Part shown: positions 1-6,463 of the stretch, one piece after another
Position numbering within the stretch: the first letter of the stretch is position 1
Layout of the letters: every line of letters starts with the position of its first letter
DNA from: an uncultured Bacillota bacterium
GTDB lineage: Bacteria > Bacillota > Dehalobacteriia > UBA4068
Direction of reading: 5' to 3'
Length of the DNA stretch: 10,115 nt
NCBI GenBank assembly: GCA_934427095.1
Contig: CAKRYM010000034.1
Location: 1-10,115, forward strand
Program-made: the position numbers and the translations under genes
Notes under the pieces: model-generated
The model's database searches: none
Told to the model about the DNA's origin: nothing
Seen by the model: only the letters and a program-made list of their open reading frames with translations

Positions 1-37
1 GCCAAAAACCGATGCCTTACCACTTGGCTACACCCCA
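1..37 (-). tRNA. tRNA-Gln(TTG), 3' part cut off by the window start
   Basis: Read on the minus strand, this begins with TGGGGTG (5' acceptor strand), then TA (positions 8-9), a D-arm containing AGCCAAGTGGTAAGGC, and an anticodon arm whose loop reads TTTTGGC. That puts a TTG anticodon at plus-strand positions 3-5, so it decodes CAA/CAG glutamine codons. The T at position 1 and the AGCCAAGTGGTAAGGC D-arm are typical of bacterial tRNA-Gln. The 3' half of the anticodon stem, the T-arm and the acceptor end lie outside the window. It is downstream of tRNA-His in the same direction and probably on the same transcript. Confidence 0.88.
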
Positions 38-52
38 TCACAGCTCCAAGAT

Positions 53-93
53 GCCGGTGGTTCCCGCGCCTGTTCCCAGACGCGGGGACTGGC
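53..93 (-). other. hairpin in the spacer between tRNA-His and tRNA-Gln
   Basis: The 58-nt spacer between the two tRNAs holds an imperfect inverted repeat. GCCGGTGGTTCCCGCG at 53-68 pairs with CGCGGGGACTGGC at 81-93, with small bulges and a 12-nt loop; the core CCCGCG/CGCGGG is perfect. No T-run follows in the transcribed (minus) direction, so it is unlikely to be an efficient terminator. A structural spacer read during tRNA processing is an inference only. Confidence 0.4.
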
Positions 94-95
94 TG

Positions 96-172
96 TGGGG
101 TGGAAGAAGGGGATCGAACCCTCGGGTGCCGGAGCCACAATCCGGTGCGTTAACCGCTTCGCCACTTCCACC
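96..172 (-). tRNA. tRNA-His(GTG)
   Basis: The full cloverleaf can be read on the minus strand. The acceptor stem is GTGGAAG paired with CTTCCAC. The D-arm is GCGAAGCGGTTAACGC. The anticodon stem CCGGA/TCCGG has the loop TTGTGGC, placing the GTG anticodon at plus positions 136-138. The T-arm is GAGGG-TTCGATC-CCCTT. Two points support histidine: an extra G at position -1 (plus-strand C172) can pair with the C73 discriminator, the identity feature of bacterial tRNA-His, and the CCA end is encoded (plus 96-98). It is the first gene of a His-Gln tRNA operon read away from comEA. Confidence 0.97.
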
Positions 173-185
173 GCATGCACGATTT

Positions 186-214
186 ATGATACCAATATCA
201 TTGGCAAAAGTCAA
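186..214 (-). promoter_or_regulatory. sigma-A-type promoter of the tRNA-His/tRNA-Gln operon
   Basis: On the minus strand TTGACT (plus 209-214) and TATCAT (plus 186-191) are separated by exactly 17 nt. An A-rich stretch lies just upstream of the -35 (the plus-strand T-run at 217-223), which could act as an UP-like element, and the palindrome TTTTCCGGAAAA sits at 220-231. The expected start, near 179, is only a few bases before the tRNA-His 5' end at 172, as is usual for stable-RNA promoters. Confidence 0.75.
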
Positions 215-402
215 GCTTTTTTTCCGGAAAAGAGGCGGATTCTTGTTCCATATAGAAAAAATGGCACAAAATATTTTCCTGTGTCTGGATAGAGGGGAAG
301 GAAAGAACAGGAAGTAGTCGAAATTTGTAAATAAAATATGAAGTCTGCTACATATTTTTGGTTTATCACAGAACCCCAGACATAAAGCATGGAGTAGAAC
401 AG
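215..402. other. intergenic region between the tRNA operon and comEA
   Basis: This region divides the leftward tRNA operon from the rightward comEA operon and should contain the comEA promoter. I could not find a convincing -35/-10 pair; the best candidate, TTGTAA at 325-330 with TACATA 18 nt downstream, is poor. A purine-rich stretch lies at about 294-315. I see no RNA structure or small gene that I would support. Expression may need an activator, or may come from a weak or alternative-sigma promoter. Confidence 0.4.
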
Positions 403-897
403 ATGGATAAGTTTTCCAATGATATGAAATTGGTTCTGTTTAGTATTGTTCTTTTGTTGGTCTTTTTCGCTGGTAGCAAATATGGCGCTTTTCTGTATGC
501 ACAGACCATGTCCACTCCTGATCCTCTGCTCATTCAGACAGAAGCGGATTTACTCGCTGAGGATAACACCCCTGCTGTAGCGAAAGAACCCGCTGTAGAG
601 GAAGAAGTAGAAGAAACAGACAACGAAGTGGGAGAAGAAACAGAAGAGAATGATCCGGTGGAGATAGACGCACAATCTACGGAAAACACCTCCCAGCTAA
701 TTAATCTGAATACAGCAACGGCAGAAGAATTGATGGAATTATCGGGCATTGGTGAAGTACGCGCTCAGGCAATCTTGGATTATCGGGACACAAATGGTGA
801 GTTGCAAAGTGTGGAGCAATTGTTGGACGTACCTGGAATCGGCGAGGTAACATTGGAAAAGATTAGGGATAGTGTTTATGTTGGAGAATCCATTTGA
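403..897 (+). CDS. comEA: ComEA-type DNA receptor for natural transformation (short form)
   Basis: A membrane-anchored double-stranded-DNA-binding protein that hands incoming DNA to the uptake channel ComEC. The 164-residue product has a short N-terminus, one membrane segment (about residues 9-33), a long polar and strongly acidic linker (about 36-98, densest from 62 to 89), and a C-terminal tandem helix-hairpin-helix domain (about 100-162). That domain opens INLNTATAEEL and has hairpins around SGIGEVRAQAI and PGIGEVTLEKI, the standard ComEA signature. ATG 403 is preferred because GGAG (391-394) lies 8 nt upstream; an in-frame TTG at 358 would put a polar extension before the membrane segment. 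The 3' end overlaps comEC by 20 nt, so translation is probably coupled. Well-studied Bacillus ComEA is about 205 residues with an extra folded domain before the HhH; here only the acidic linker occupies that place. Confidence 0.9.
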   Translation: MDKFSNDMKLVLFSIVLLLVFFAGSKYGAFLYAQTMSTPDPLLIQTEADLLAEDNTPAVAKEPAVEEEVEETDNEVGEETEENDPVEIDAQSTENTSQLINLNTATAEELMELSGIGEVRAQAILDYRDTNGELQSVEQLLDVPGIGEVTLEKIRDSVYVGESI

Positions 898-3250
898 TTT
901 TCTACGGGGCAGGCTTTTAACAGGGATGCTGCTGGCTTATCTTTGCGGGATTCTGTTAGCCCATTTTGTGCCATTTTCTTTATTGGTGGCGGTAATCCTT
1001 CTCGCCGCCTTTCTTCTTTGTTTAGGAATCAACTTTCTTTGCCCCTTTGACCTCAGACCATTGCTGCTCCTTACCGTGATGGCACTGGGGATTTTCTTTT
1101 ATACTGCGCAGAGGGACATGTTAGCTGCTTGGCCCTTAGACGATGGGGAAGAAGTACAAATGACGGGTATTGTCAAAGGTAGTCCGGAACGGTTGGAGGA
1201 TGATCGTTATCGGTTGTTGCTGAAGCCGAAAACCGTAGCAGGAGAGGAAATCCATTGCGCTTTGGTTTATGTGTATGGCAAAGGCGCTCCGCCTAAAGCC
1301 GGCAGTTTGGTGGCAGTGGAAGGTCAGGTATATCAACCCTATGTTTATGGGAATGCCAATCGTTTTGACTATAATGATTATCTAGCCAAACAAGGCGTGG
1401 CAGCCATGGTTAGCACAGAATATTCCGGTGGTATTTGGTTATTGAAGGATGGTCCTGCTTGGAATCCGGGAAATCTTAGTTTTTGGTTAGAAAGTCTTTT
1501 GGAAGAAGCCGGTAGTGAGCTGACACCTAGACAAGAAGCTTTACTGCGCGGTGTATTTCTGGGTGATAAATCCGGGTTGGATTATGAGATGAAGGATACC
1601 TTAGGTGTCATGGGCTTACTGCATGTGTTTGCCGTTTCTGGTTTGCATGTAGGGTTCTTGGTCACCGGGATTTGGGTGTTGATCGGTAAACGCTATGAAC
1701 GGCGTTGGATACGATTACTGTTAATTTGCTTTATGCTCGTGCTTTATGTGGGCATGACAGGTTATCGTCCTTCCATGCTTCGTGCTGCGTTAATGGCAGC
1801 AATTGTGCTGTTGGGCAGTTGTTTGGATGAATTATATGATCCGGTTACGGGAATTAGCTGCGCTGCTTTTGTTTGTTTACTTTGGCAACCCATGTGGTTG
1901 TTTGACGCCGGCTTCCAGTTAAGCTTTTGCGCCGTTTGGGGTTTAATGTTGTATGAGCCTTTGTTCCGTAGGCTGTTCCCCTTTTTGCCGGATTTCCTGC
2001 GTCAAGGTTTTAGCTCCTCTTTGGCTGCTTCCCTTTTCCTCATGCCTTTGCTGTCCTATTACTTTTACCGTATCACGTGGCTAGGTTGGTTGATTTCTCC
2101 CGTAGCGGTGGGCATTGCTGCGCTGAATGTGCTACTTTGTTTCCTTTCTTTGCCCATGAGCTTGCTTTGTCCTTTTCTGGCGAAATACCTTTTGCTCATT
2201 CCCGCCTATTTGTTGGATCTGCTTTATCAATTTTCTTTCTTCCTGTCTCAGTTGCCCTTTTCTTCTACCAATGTGAGCGCAATTTCTCCTTTGGCGGTCC
2301 TTGGCTATATGACCCTTCTGGCATTTCTTCCTTGGGGATTGCGGCAAATTAAAGGCAAGGTCGGACAGGTGTTGGTCCCGGTTTCTTTATTCGGTTTGAT
2401 GTTGTTATTCTCCTTTCTACCAGGAGAAGTAGAACCAGGTGGTCGGTCCGAAACCTTAGCGGAAGTGGTATTCTTAGACGTGGGACAAGGCGATGCGGCT
2501 TTGCTGTTAACGGAGGATGGAGAAGCGGTGTTGATTGATGGCGGCGGTACTTCCTCTACTGGCGCCATTGGGGAATATGTCTTATTGCCTTATTTACGAA
2601 GCCGTGGCATTACGGAACTGGATGCGATCATCAGTAGCCATCCCGATCAAGACCATATCGATGGTTTGTTGACGGTATTGAGCCATATGCCGGTTAAGCG
2701 GGTGTATTATGCTGAAGCAGCAGCAGAAAATGAATTACAGGAAAAGTTGTTGATGTTCAGCGAGGCACAAGGGGTTTCGCCTTATCCTTTGGAAGCTGGG
2801 GATACGTTCAGCTTAGGCGATATTTTGACGTTTGAGGTTTGGGGACCGACGGCTGACGCTTGGTATGCGGAAGATAATGATCTTTCTTTGGTACTTACGG
2901 TTTCCGCCGGCGATACGGAAATTCTGTTTACTGGTGATGCCAGCGGTAATGTGCTGCGGGAGTATGCCAGTACCGGGGATTTGTCTGCGGATATTGTGAA
3001 GCTACCGCATCATGGCAGCGATACCGGGTATGACGAAGCCTTTTATGCTGCGGTCAATAGTGAAGATGCAATTTTCTCTGTTGGTGCAGATAATTCCTAT
3101 GGTCATCCAAAGGAAATCGTGTTAGAATATTGGCAACAACATGGGGAGGTTTGGCGTACCGATACCATGGGCGCCATTACTGTCCAGATTGAAGAAACCG
3201 GTTATACCGTGCTTACAGAGAAGGATCTTTATGCAGAATCTGGAACATAG
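878..3250 (+). CDS. comEC: ComEC/Rec2-type DNA uptake channel protein
   Basis: A polytopic membrane protein that moves single-stranded DNA across the cytoplasmic membrane during transformation. The 790 residues show the full three-part layout: N-terminal membrane segments followed by a soluble OB-like (DUF4131) part (to about 190); the multi-span Competence domain (about 215-515) with the family motif VSGLHVGF near 253-260; and a C-terminal metallo-beta-lactamase-like domain (about 528-775). The last keeps FLDVGQGDA (532-540), the metal motif SHPDQDH (587-593), FTGDASG (684-690), PHHGSD (710-715) and YGHP (741-744), so the putative nuclease site looks intact. ATG 878 is chosen because AGGG (865-868) lies 9 nt upstream; GTG 872 would add two residues. 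comEA precedes it directly, with no comEB (dCMP deaminase-like) gene between. Its end overlaps holA by 20 nt. Confidence 0.95.
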   Translation: MLENPFDFLRGRLLTGMLLAYLCGILLAHFVPFSLLVAVILLAAFLLCLGINFLCPFDLRPLLLLTVMALGIFFYTAQRDMLAAWPLDDGEEVQMTGIVKGSPERLEDDRYRLLLKPKTVAGEEIHCALVYVYGKGAPPKAGSLVAVEGQVYQPYVYGNANRFDYNDYLAKQGVAAMVSTEYSGGIWLLKDGPAWNPGNLSFWLESLLEEAGSELTPRQEALLRGVFLGDKSGLDYEMKDTLGVMGLLHVFAVSGLHVGFLVTGIWVLIGKRYERRWIRLLLICFMLVLYVGMTGYRPSMLRAALMAAIVLLGSCLDELYDPVTGISCAAFVCLLWQPMWLFDAGFQLSFCAVWGLMLYEPLFRRLFPFLPDFLRQGFSSSLAASLFLMPLLSYYFYRITWLGWLISPVAVGIAALNVLLCFLSLPMSLLCPFLAKYLLLIPAYLLDLLYQFSFFLSQLPFSSTNVSAISPLAVLGYMTLLAFLPWGLRQIKGKVGQVLVPVSLFGLMLLFSFLPGEVEPGGRSETLAEVVFLDVGQGDAALLLTEDGEAVLIDGGGTSSTGAIGEYVLLPYLRSRGITELDAIISSHPDQDHIDGLLTVLSHMPVKRVYYAEAAAENELQEKLLMFSEAQGVSPYPLEAGDTFSLGDILTFEVWGPTADAWYAEDNDLSLVLTVSAGDTEILFTGDASGNVLREYASTGDLSADIVKLPHHGSDTGYDEAFYAAVNSEDAIFSVGADNSYGHPKEIVLEYWQQHGEVWRTDTMGAITVQIEETGYTVLTEKDLYAESGT

Positions 3251-4271
3251 CTTACAACTAAAGATCACGGTGCCAATTTACCTTTTCTGGGGGGAAGAGG
3301 ATTGGTTGATCGATGAATATATCCGCAAACTTTCCCTGGTGGTCTCGCCAGAGCAGGACCCGTGGAGCATAGAAATCTTTCATGGTGATGATACTCCCCC
3401 TGAGGAGATTTTGTTGGCTGCCCAAAGCGGCGGCTTGTTCAGCCCTAAGCGTTTACTGGTGGTAAGAGATGCGCCCTGGTTTCGTAGTAAAGGGAAAGGG
3501 GCGGAGGAAAGCCAGGAAACAGAAGGAGATAAAGGGGAGAAAGACCGGCAAACAAAAGCTTTCTTGGCCTATTGCCAGGACCCTAATCCAGACGTAGTAT
3601 TGGTATTAACTGCCCGGAATATCAACCGGGGAACCAAGGTAGTAAAGGCCGTAGCTGCTGCTGGACGAGTCGTGGAATTTACCAGTCCTAAAGGCGTTGA
3701 ACGGGAGATTTGGCTGAACAATTATTGGAAACAAGCGGGAAAGCAGGCCGAGCGTGGTGTGGCGACTTATGTTAGCCTCATGTGCGGAGAAAAGCTGGGG
3801 CAACTGAAATCCGAGGCAGACAAACTTTTGCTGTATTGTGATACCAGCAATCAAATTCGTATGCAAGACGCAGAAGCCGTGGTCAGCAGCACAGCCTTGG
3901 CTGGTGTGTTCCAGTTAACAGATTTGGCCGCTAACCGCAAAGGCGGGGAAGCAGTGGAGGTGCTGCGGCGTTTGTTACAACAAGGAGAGGCTGCACAGAA
4001 ATTATTGGTGCTCCTGGCTGGGCAGTATCGGAATATGCTCTGCGTCAAGGATATGCAGAAGCGGGGGTATAGTATAGGGGAAATCCCCGCAAAGCTGGGG
4101 TTGCATCCTTTCGTGGTCAAAAAGTGCGCTGCCCAAAGCAATCGATACACCTATCGGGAACTGATGGGCGCTTTAGAAACCTTTTTGCGGGCAGATATTG
4201 CTGCCAAAAGCGGGGAAGGCGATATGGATGATTTATTGGAGATTGCCCTCATGGGCATTTGCGCCAGTTAA
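3231..4271 (+). CDS. holA: DNA polymerase III delta subunit
   Basis: The clamp-loader delta subunit, which opens the DnaN sliding-clamp ring so that it can be loaded at primer-template junctions. The 346-residue length is normal for the family. The N-terminus has the family pattern PIYLFWGEEDWLIDEY (about 15-30), a nucleotide-fold start lacking a true Walker A. The middle has VVLVLTARNINRGTKVVKAV (about 122-141), and the helical C-terminal part includes LGQLKSEADKLLLY (189-202) and the collar-like region QLTDLAANRKGGEAVEVLRRLLQQGE (about 228-253). A charged, low-complexity insert (about 86-108, rich in K, E, D and Q) probably forms a surface loop. ATG 3231 is supported by AAGGA at 3221-3225; upstream in-frame starts would lie deep inside comEC. 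comEC next to holA is a common order in Bacillota. Confidence 0.93.
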   Translation: MQNLEHSLQLKITVPIYLFWGEEDWLIDEYIRKLSLVVSPEQDPWSIEIFHGDDTPPEEILLAAQSGGLFSPKRLLVVRDAPWFRSKGKGAEESQETEGDKGEKDRQTKAFLAYCQDPNPDVVLVLTARNINRGTKVVKAVAAAGRVVEFTSPKGVEREIWLNNYWKQAGKQAERGVATYVSLMCGEKLGQLKSEADKLLLYCDTSNQIRMQDAEAVVSSTALAGVFQLTDLAANRKGGEAVEVLRRLLQQGEAAQKLLVLLAGQYRNMLCVKDMQKRGYSIGEIPAKLGLHPFVVKKCAAQSNRYTYRELMGALETFLRADIAAKSGEGDMDDLLEIALMGICAS

Positions 4272-4274
4272 CCT

Positions 4275-5408
4275 ATGAATCAAGCAAAACCCATGGATTT
4301 TACGGCTATCTATTTACACATTCCCTTTTGCTTAAGGAAATGTCAATATTGTGATTTTTACTCCTTACCCCTGGGGGAAAATCGATCCCACTTTATGGCC
4401 TACCCTTCTTTGTTGGAACGAGAATGGCAGCTTTGGCAGGAAAAGGGCGCCTCCTGTACCCATTTACGTAGCATATATTTTGGGGGCGGTACGCCATCTT
4501 TATTGCCGCCAGAAGCCATTGACAGGATTCTTCGTTTGTTCCCTGCGGCAGAGGAAATCACCTTGGAAGCCAATCCGGAAACCGTACAGGAAGAAAAGCT
4601 GCGGGACTTCCGGTCTGCGGGGGGGAACCGTCTTTCCATCGGGGTGCAGAGTTTTGACCCAAATCTGCTGAAAGCCATGGGTAGAGGGCATTCCCCCGCC
4701 CAAGCTAAGGAAGCGGTAAGGGCTGCTCGCGCCGCTGGCTTTACCAATGTGGGGATTGACTTGATCTATGCTCTGCCTGGGCAAACCATGGTGCAATGGA
4801 AACAAACTTTGGCAGAAGCCTTAGCTTTGGAGACGGAGCATATTTCCCTGTATTCTTTGACAGTTAGCGAAGATTGCCCTTGGGGGAAAAAACATATCAA
4901 GCCGCTAGATGAAGATACGGCGGCAGATATGGCAGAATTAGCCATTCGCCTCATTAAAGACCATGGTTTTCATCATTATGAAATTGCTAATTTTAGTAAA
5001 CCTGGTTATGAGAGTCGGCATAATACCGTGTACTGGCAGCGGGAAAATTATCTGGGCTTAGGTCCTGGTGCAGCTAGTTGTTATGGGACATACCGCCGTT
5101 GTCATACGCCCGCCTTTCCCCAATATGCCGCAGCTTTGGCAAAAGGTGAGCTTCCCCCGGCAGAGGAGGAGTACCTTAGCCAAGAAACTGTTCTTTCGGA
5201 AGCGATGTTTTTGGGCTTGCGCATGTTGGACGGTGTTAATGTGGCTGCGTATGAATATCGCTATGGGGTGAATCCTAGACAGCGCTTTAAGGAAGCCATC
5301 CGCCGGTTGTGCGACGCCCAGTTGTTGGAAGATACTGGTGAGGTTTTACGCTTGAGTGAAAAAGGTCTGCTTTTGGCCGACGTGGTATTTCGCGAATTTG
5401 TATCATAA
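4275..5408 (+). CDS. hemW: HemW-type radical SAM heme chaperone
   Basis: A radical-SAM-family protein related to oxygen-independent coproporphyrinogen III oxidase (HemN). HemW members bind heme and are thought to pass it to membrane cytochromes rather than oxidise coproporphyrinogen. The 377 residues match HemW length. The [4Fe-4S] motif is C19-x3-C23-x2-C26 followed by DF (CQYCDF); HemN proper has CxxCxC there, which favours HemW. Other SAM-fold motifs are GGGTPS (70-75), EANPE (98-102), SIGVQSFD (121-128) and GIDLIYALPGQT (160-171). The C-terminal HemN_C-like part begins after NYLGLGPGA. The start lies 3 nt after the holA stop with no good ribosome-binding site, so translation is probably coupled to holA; ATG 4293 is an alternative start. 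Older annotation may call it hemN or coproporphyrinogen dehydrogenase. Confidence 0.9.
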   Translation: MNQAKPMDFTAIYLHIPFCLRKCQYCDFYSLPLGENRSHFMAYPSLLEREWQLWQEKGASCTHLRSIYFGGGTPSLLPPEAIDRILRLFPAAEEITLEANPETVQEEKLRDFRSAGGNRLSIGVQSFDPNLLKAMGRGHSPAQAKEAVRAARAAGFTNVGIDLIYALPGQTMVQWKQTLAEALALETEHISLYSLTVSEDCPWGKKHIKPLDEDTAADMAELAIRLIKDHGFHHYEIANFSKPGYESRHNTVYWQRENYLGLGPGAASCYGTYRRCHTPAFPQYAAALAKGELPPAEEEYLSQETVLSEAMFLGLRMLDGVNVAAYEYRYGVNPRQRFKEAIRRLCDAQLLEDTGEVLRLSEKGLLLADVVFREFVS

Positions 5409-5412
5409 ATAA

Positions 5413-5451
5413 AAAATCCGTTCTCCTCTTTTCCAGAGGAGAACGGATTTT
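5413..5451. terminator. bidirectional intrinsic terminator between hemW and the convergent gene
   Basis: A perfect 16-bp stem: AAAATCCGTTCTCCTC (5413-5428) pairs with GAGGAGAACGGATTTT (5436-5451) around the 7-nt loop TTTTCCA. On the plus strand it leads into TTTTATTTTT, ending the comEA-hemW transcript 5 nt after the hemW stop. On the minus strand it leads into TTTTTTATTT, ending the F420-ligase-like gene, whose stop is at 5465. Confidence 0.93.
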
Positions 5452-5464
5452 ATTTTTGGCAAGC

Positions 5465-6163
5465 TTATTTTTCTTGACGAATGAGAATAAAGGGGGTTTG
5501 CTGGGCGGACTGACCAGCGGGGTTGTCCTTAATGATGGCGGCCAGCTCTTGATCGGAGAAGGGAATGACTTTGCTTTTTCCCAGGATATCCACGGTAAAA
5601 TCATTGGCGTCCACAATCATACAGGCGACACCTGTTTTTTCATAAATTTCGTCGCAAACACCGGCAGAATTTTCCGGGATGCGAATACCGAAATCGCCGT
5701 ATTCCGCATAGCTTTTGTCGTAAAATCCATCTAAACCAGTGACTTCGGGGCCGGCAATGGCGTAGAACACACCGCGTTTGCCAAAAAGTTTGCCAAAAGC
5801 CGCGGCAATGGAGGCCCAAATGATTTTCAGGGGTCCGCAATGGTCAATGGCAAATTGCATTTTCCAAACGCAGTCTACGCCGATTCCCGCGCTGCTATGG
5901 CTAGCAAAACGCGAAAGAAATTTGGCCAGCCAACTAAGGTGCATGTCTTTTTTATAGACTACCCTTTTTTGGCAGAGGGAAATGATTTTTTCACTGATGG
6001 AAAGGATGTCTCCCTCCTGATACATGGGTAAGACATAATCCTTGACCAGCTGTACATAGTCTTCGCCAATTTGGACGAAATGGGTTTTGATAGCGCAACG
6101 TTGAAAGGTACCTGCTTCGGTCTGGATTTGTATTTGTTTATTTTGATTTGCGGTAAATTCCAT
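5465..6163 (-). CDS. coenzyme F420-0:L-glutamate ligase-like protein
   Basis: The 232-residue product resembles the CofE/FbiB ligase family, whose characterised members add gamma-linked glutamates to F420-0 using GTP. Supporting features are the early QEGDILSISEKIIS (about 49-62), like the 'GD...eKivS' start of the fold, then AIAGPEVTGLDGFYDKSYAEYG (about 135-156), GVCDEIYEKTGVACMIVDANDFTVDILG (168-195) and the C-terminal NPAGQSAQQTPFILI (214-228). I see no signal peptide or membrane span. ATG 6163 is preceded by AGGAG (6170-6174) at good spacing. No F420 synthesis partner (cofC, cofD, cofG/H) is in the window, and many Bacillota are not known to make F420, so the real substrate may differ. 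Recognition is from memory of motifs, not a search; the family call is moderately sure and the reaction unsure. Confidence 0.65.
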   Translation of the reverse strand: MEFTANQNKQIQIQTEAGTFQRCAIKTHFVQIGEDYVQLVKDYVLPMYQEGDILSISEKIISLCQKRVVYKKDMHLSWLAKFLSRFASHSSAGIGVDCVWKMQFAIDHCGPLKIIWASIAAAFGKLFGKRGVFYAIAGPEVTGLDGFYDKSYAEYGDFGIRIPENSAGVCDEIYEKTGVACMIVDANDFTVDILGKSKVIPFSDQELAAIIKDNPAGQSAQQTPFILIRQEK

Positions 6164-6196
6164 GCTTTTCTCCTATTATTTCGGTTTCTTTTTTTG

Positions 6197-6221
6197 GCAA
6201 GCCCTGGGGCTGCTTTTGTTT
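6197..6221 (+). terminator. weak hairpin with T-rich tail in the hrcA upstream region
   Basis: GCAAGCC (6197-6203) pairs with GGCTGC (6208-6213) with one bulged A and the tetraloop CTGG, followed on the plus strand by TTTTGTTT. It could damp rightward read-through toward hrcA. On the minus strand it lies in the leader of the F420-ligase-like gene, about 35 nt before its start codon. The stem is short, so this is only a candidate. Confidence 0.25.
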
Positions 6222-6274
6222 CCTGGCGGTGTTTTCTTAGATTAACACGGAAAAATAGAATAAGATACTTATTT

Positions 6275-6303
6275 AGTATATACCCCGTTTTCTTGCGTTG
6301 CAA
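6275..6303 (-). promoter_or_regulatory. sigma-A-type promoter of the F420-ligase-like gene
   Basis: On the minus strand TTGCAA (plus 6298-6303) and TATACT (plus 6275-6280) are separated by 17 nt. The expected start near 6268 gives a leader of about 105 nt before the ATG at 6163. It diverges from the hrcA promoter about 86 bp away, so both may share the intervening sequence, which holds the AAAGGTCAAA repeats. Confidence 0.65.
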
Positions 6304-6351
6304 TCCTTTCTTTTGTGATCTTACATGATGGTTTTTGTCTTTTCTATGAAG

Positions 6352-6381
6352 AAAGGTCAAATTTTTTTTGTAAAGGTCAAA
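6352..6381 (+). promoter_or_regulatory. direct repeat AAAGGTCAAA x2, candidate CtsR-like operator upstream of hrcA
   Basis: AAAGGTCAAA occurs exactly at 6352-6361 and 6372-6381, a 20-bp period, ending 7 bp before the hrcA -35 box. Each copy contains GGTCAAA, the heptad of the CtsR operator. Known CtsR sites repeat the heptad every 10 bp (3-nt spacer); here the spacer is 13 nt, so two half-sites would lie on the same helix face two turns apart. CtsR binding is inferred. The rest of the 300-bp gap (6164-6463) holds the two divergent promoters, a weak hairpin and AT-rich sequence; I see no other gene. Confidence 0.4.
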
Positions 6382-6388
6382 AATATCC

Positions 6389-6417
6389 TTGACAAAAGGG
6401 ATTACGGCGAGTATACT
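6389..6417 (+). promoter_or_regulatory. sigma-A promoter of hrcA-grpE-dnaK
   Basis: A consensus -35 TTGACA (6389-6394), a 17-nt spacer and TATACT (6412-6417). The expected start, about 6424, falls inside the left arm of CIRCE, so bound HrcA would block initiation directly. Such a strong basal promoter fits a system controlled by repression. Confidence 0.92.
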
Positions 6418-6421
6418 GATA

Positions 6422-6448
6422 TTAGCACTCAGGGAAAATGAGTGCTAA
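6422..6448 (+). promoter_or_regulatory. CIRCE operator (HrcA binding site)
   Basis: TTAGCACTC (6422-6430), a 9-nt spacer, then GAGTGCTAA (6440-6448): a perfect 9-9-9 match to the CIRCE consensus. It sits at the transcription start of the operon and ends 15 nt before the hrcA ATG. In the known model, HrcA, kept active by GroE, binds here and is released on heat shock; the repeat also ends up in the 5' mRNA leader. Confidence 0.98.
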
Positions 6449-6463
6449 CAAAGGAGAGTTGTT

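Noticed and set aside
12..317. Open frames across the tRNA genes (12-317 and 95-292)
   Set aside because: They run through tRNA-His on its opposite strand and through the promoter region; their products have no recognisable features and the tRNAs explain the sequence.
358..402. TTG start at 358 adding 15 residues to ComEA
   Set aside because: It has no good ribosome-binding site, whereas ATG 403 has GGAG at proper spacing and starts just before the membrane anchor.
3141..3230. Upstream extension of holA into comEC
   Set aside because: The extra 30 residues are only comEC read in another frame; ATG 3231 has AAGGA upstream and gives the normal delta-subunit N-terminus.
6071..6360. Open frames in the hrcA upstream region and over the 5' end of the F420-ligase-like gene
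   Set aside because: They are low-complexity frames in AT-rich DNA overlapping two good promoters, with no ribosome-binding site or family resemblance.
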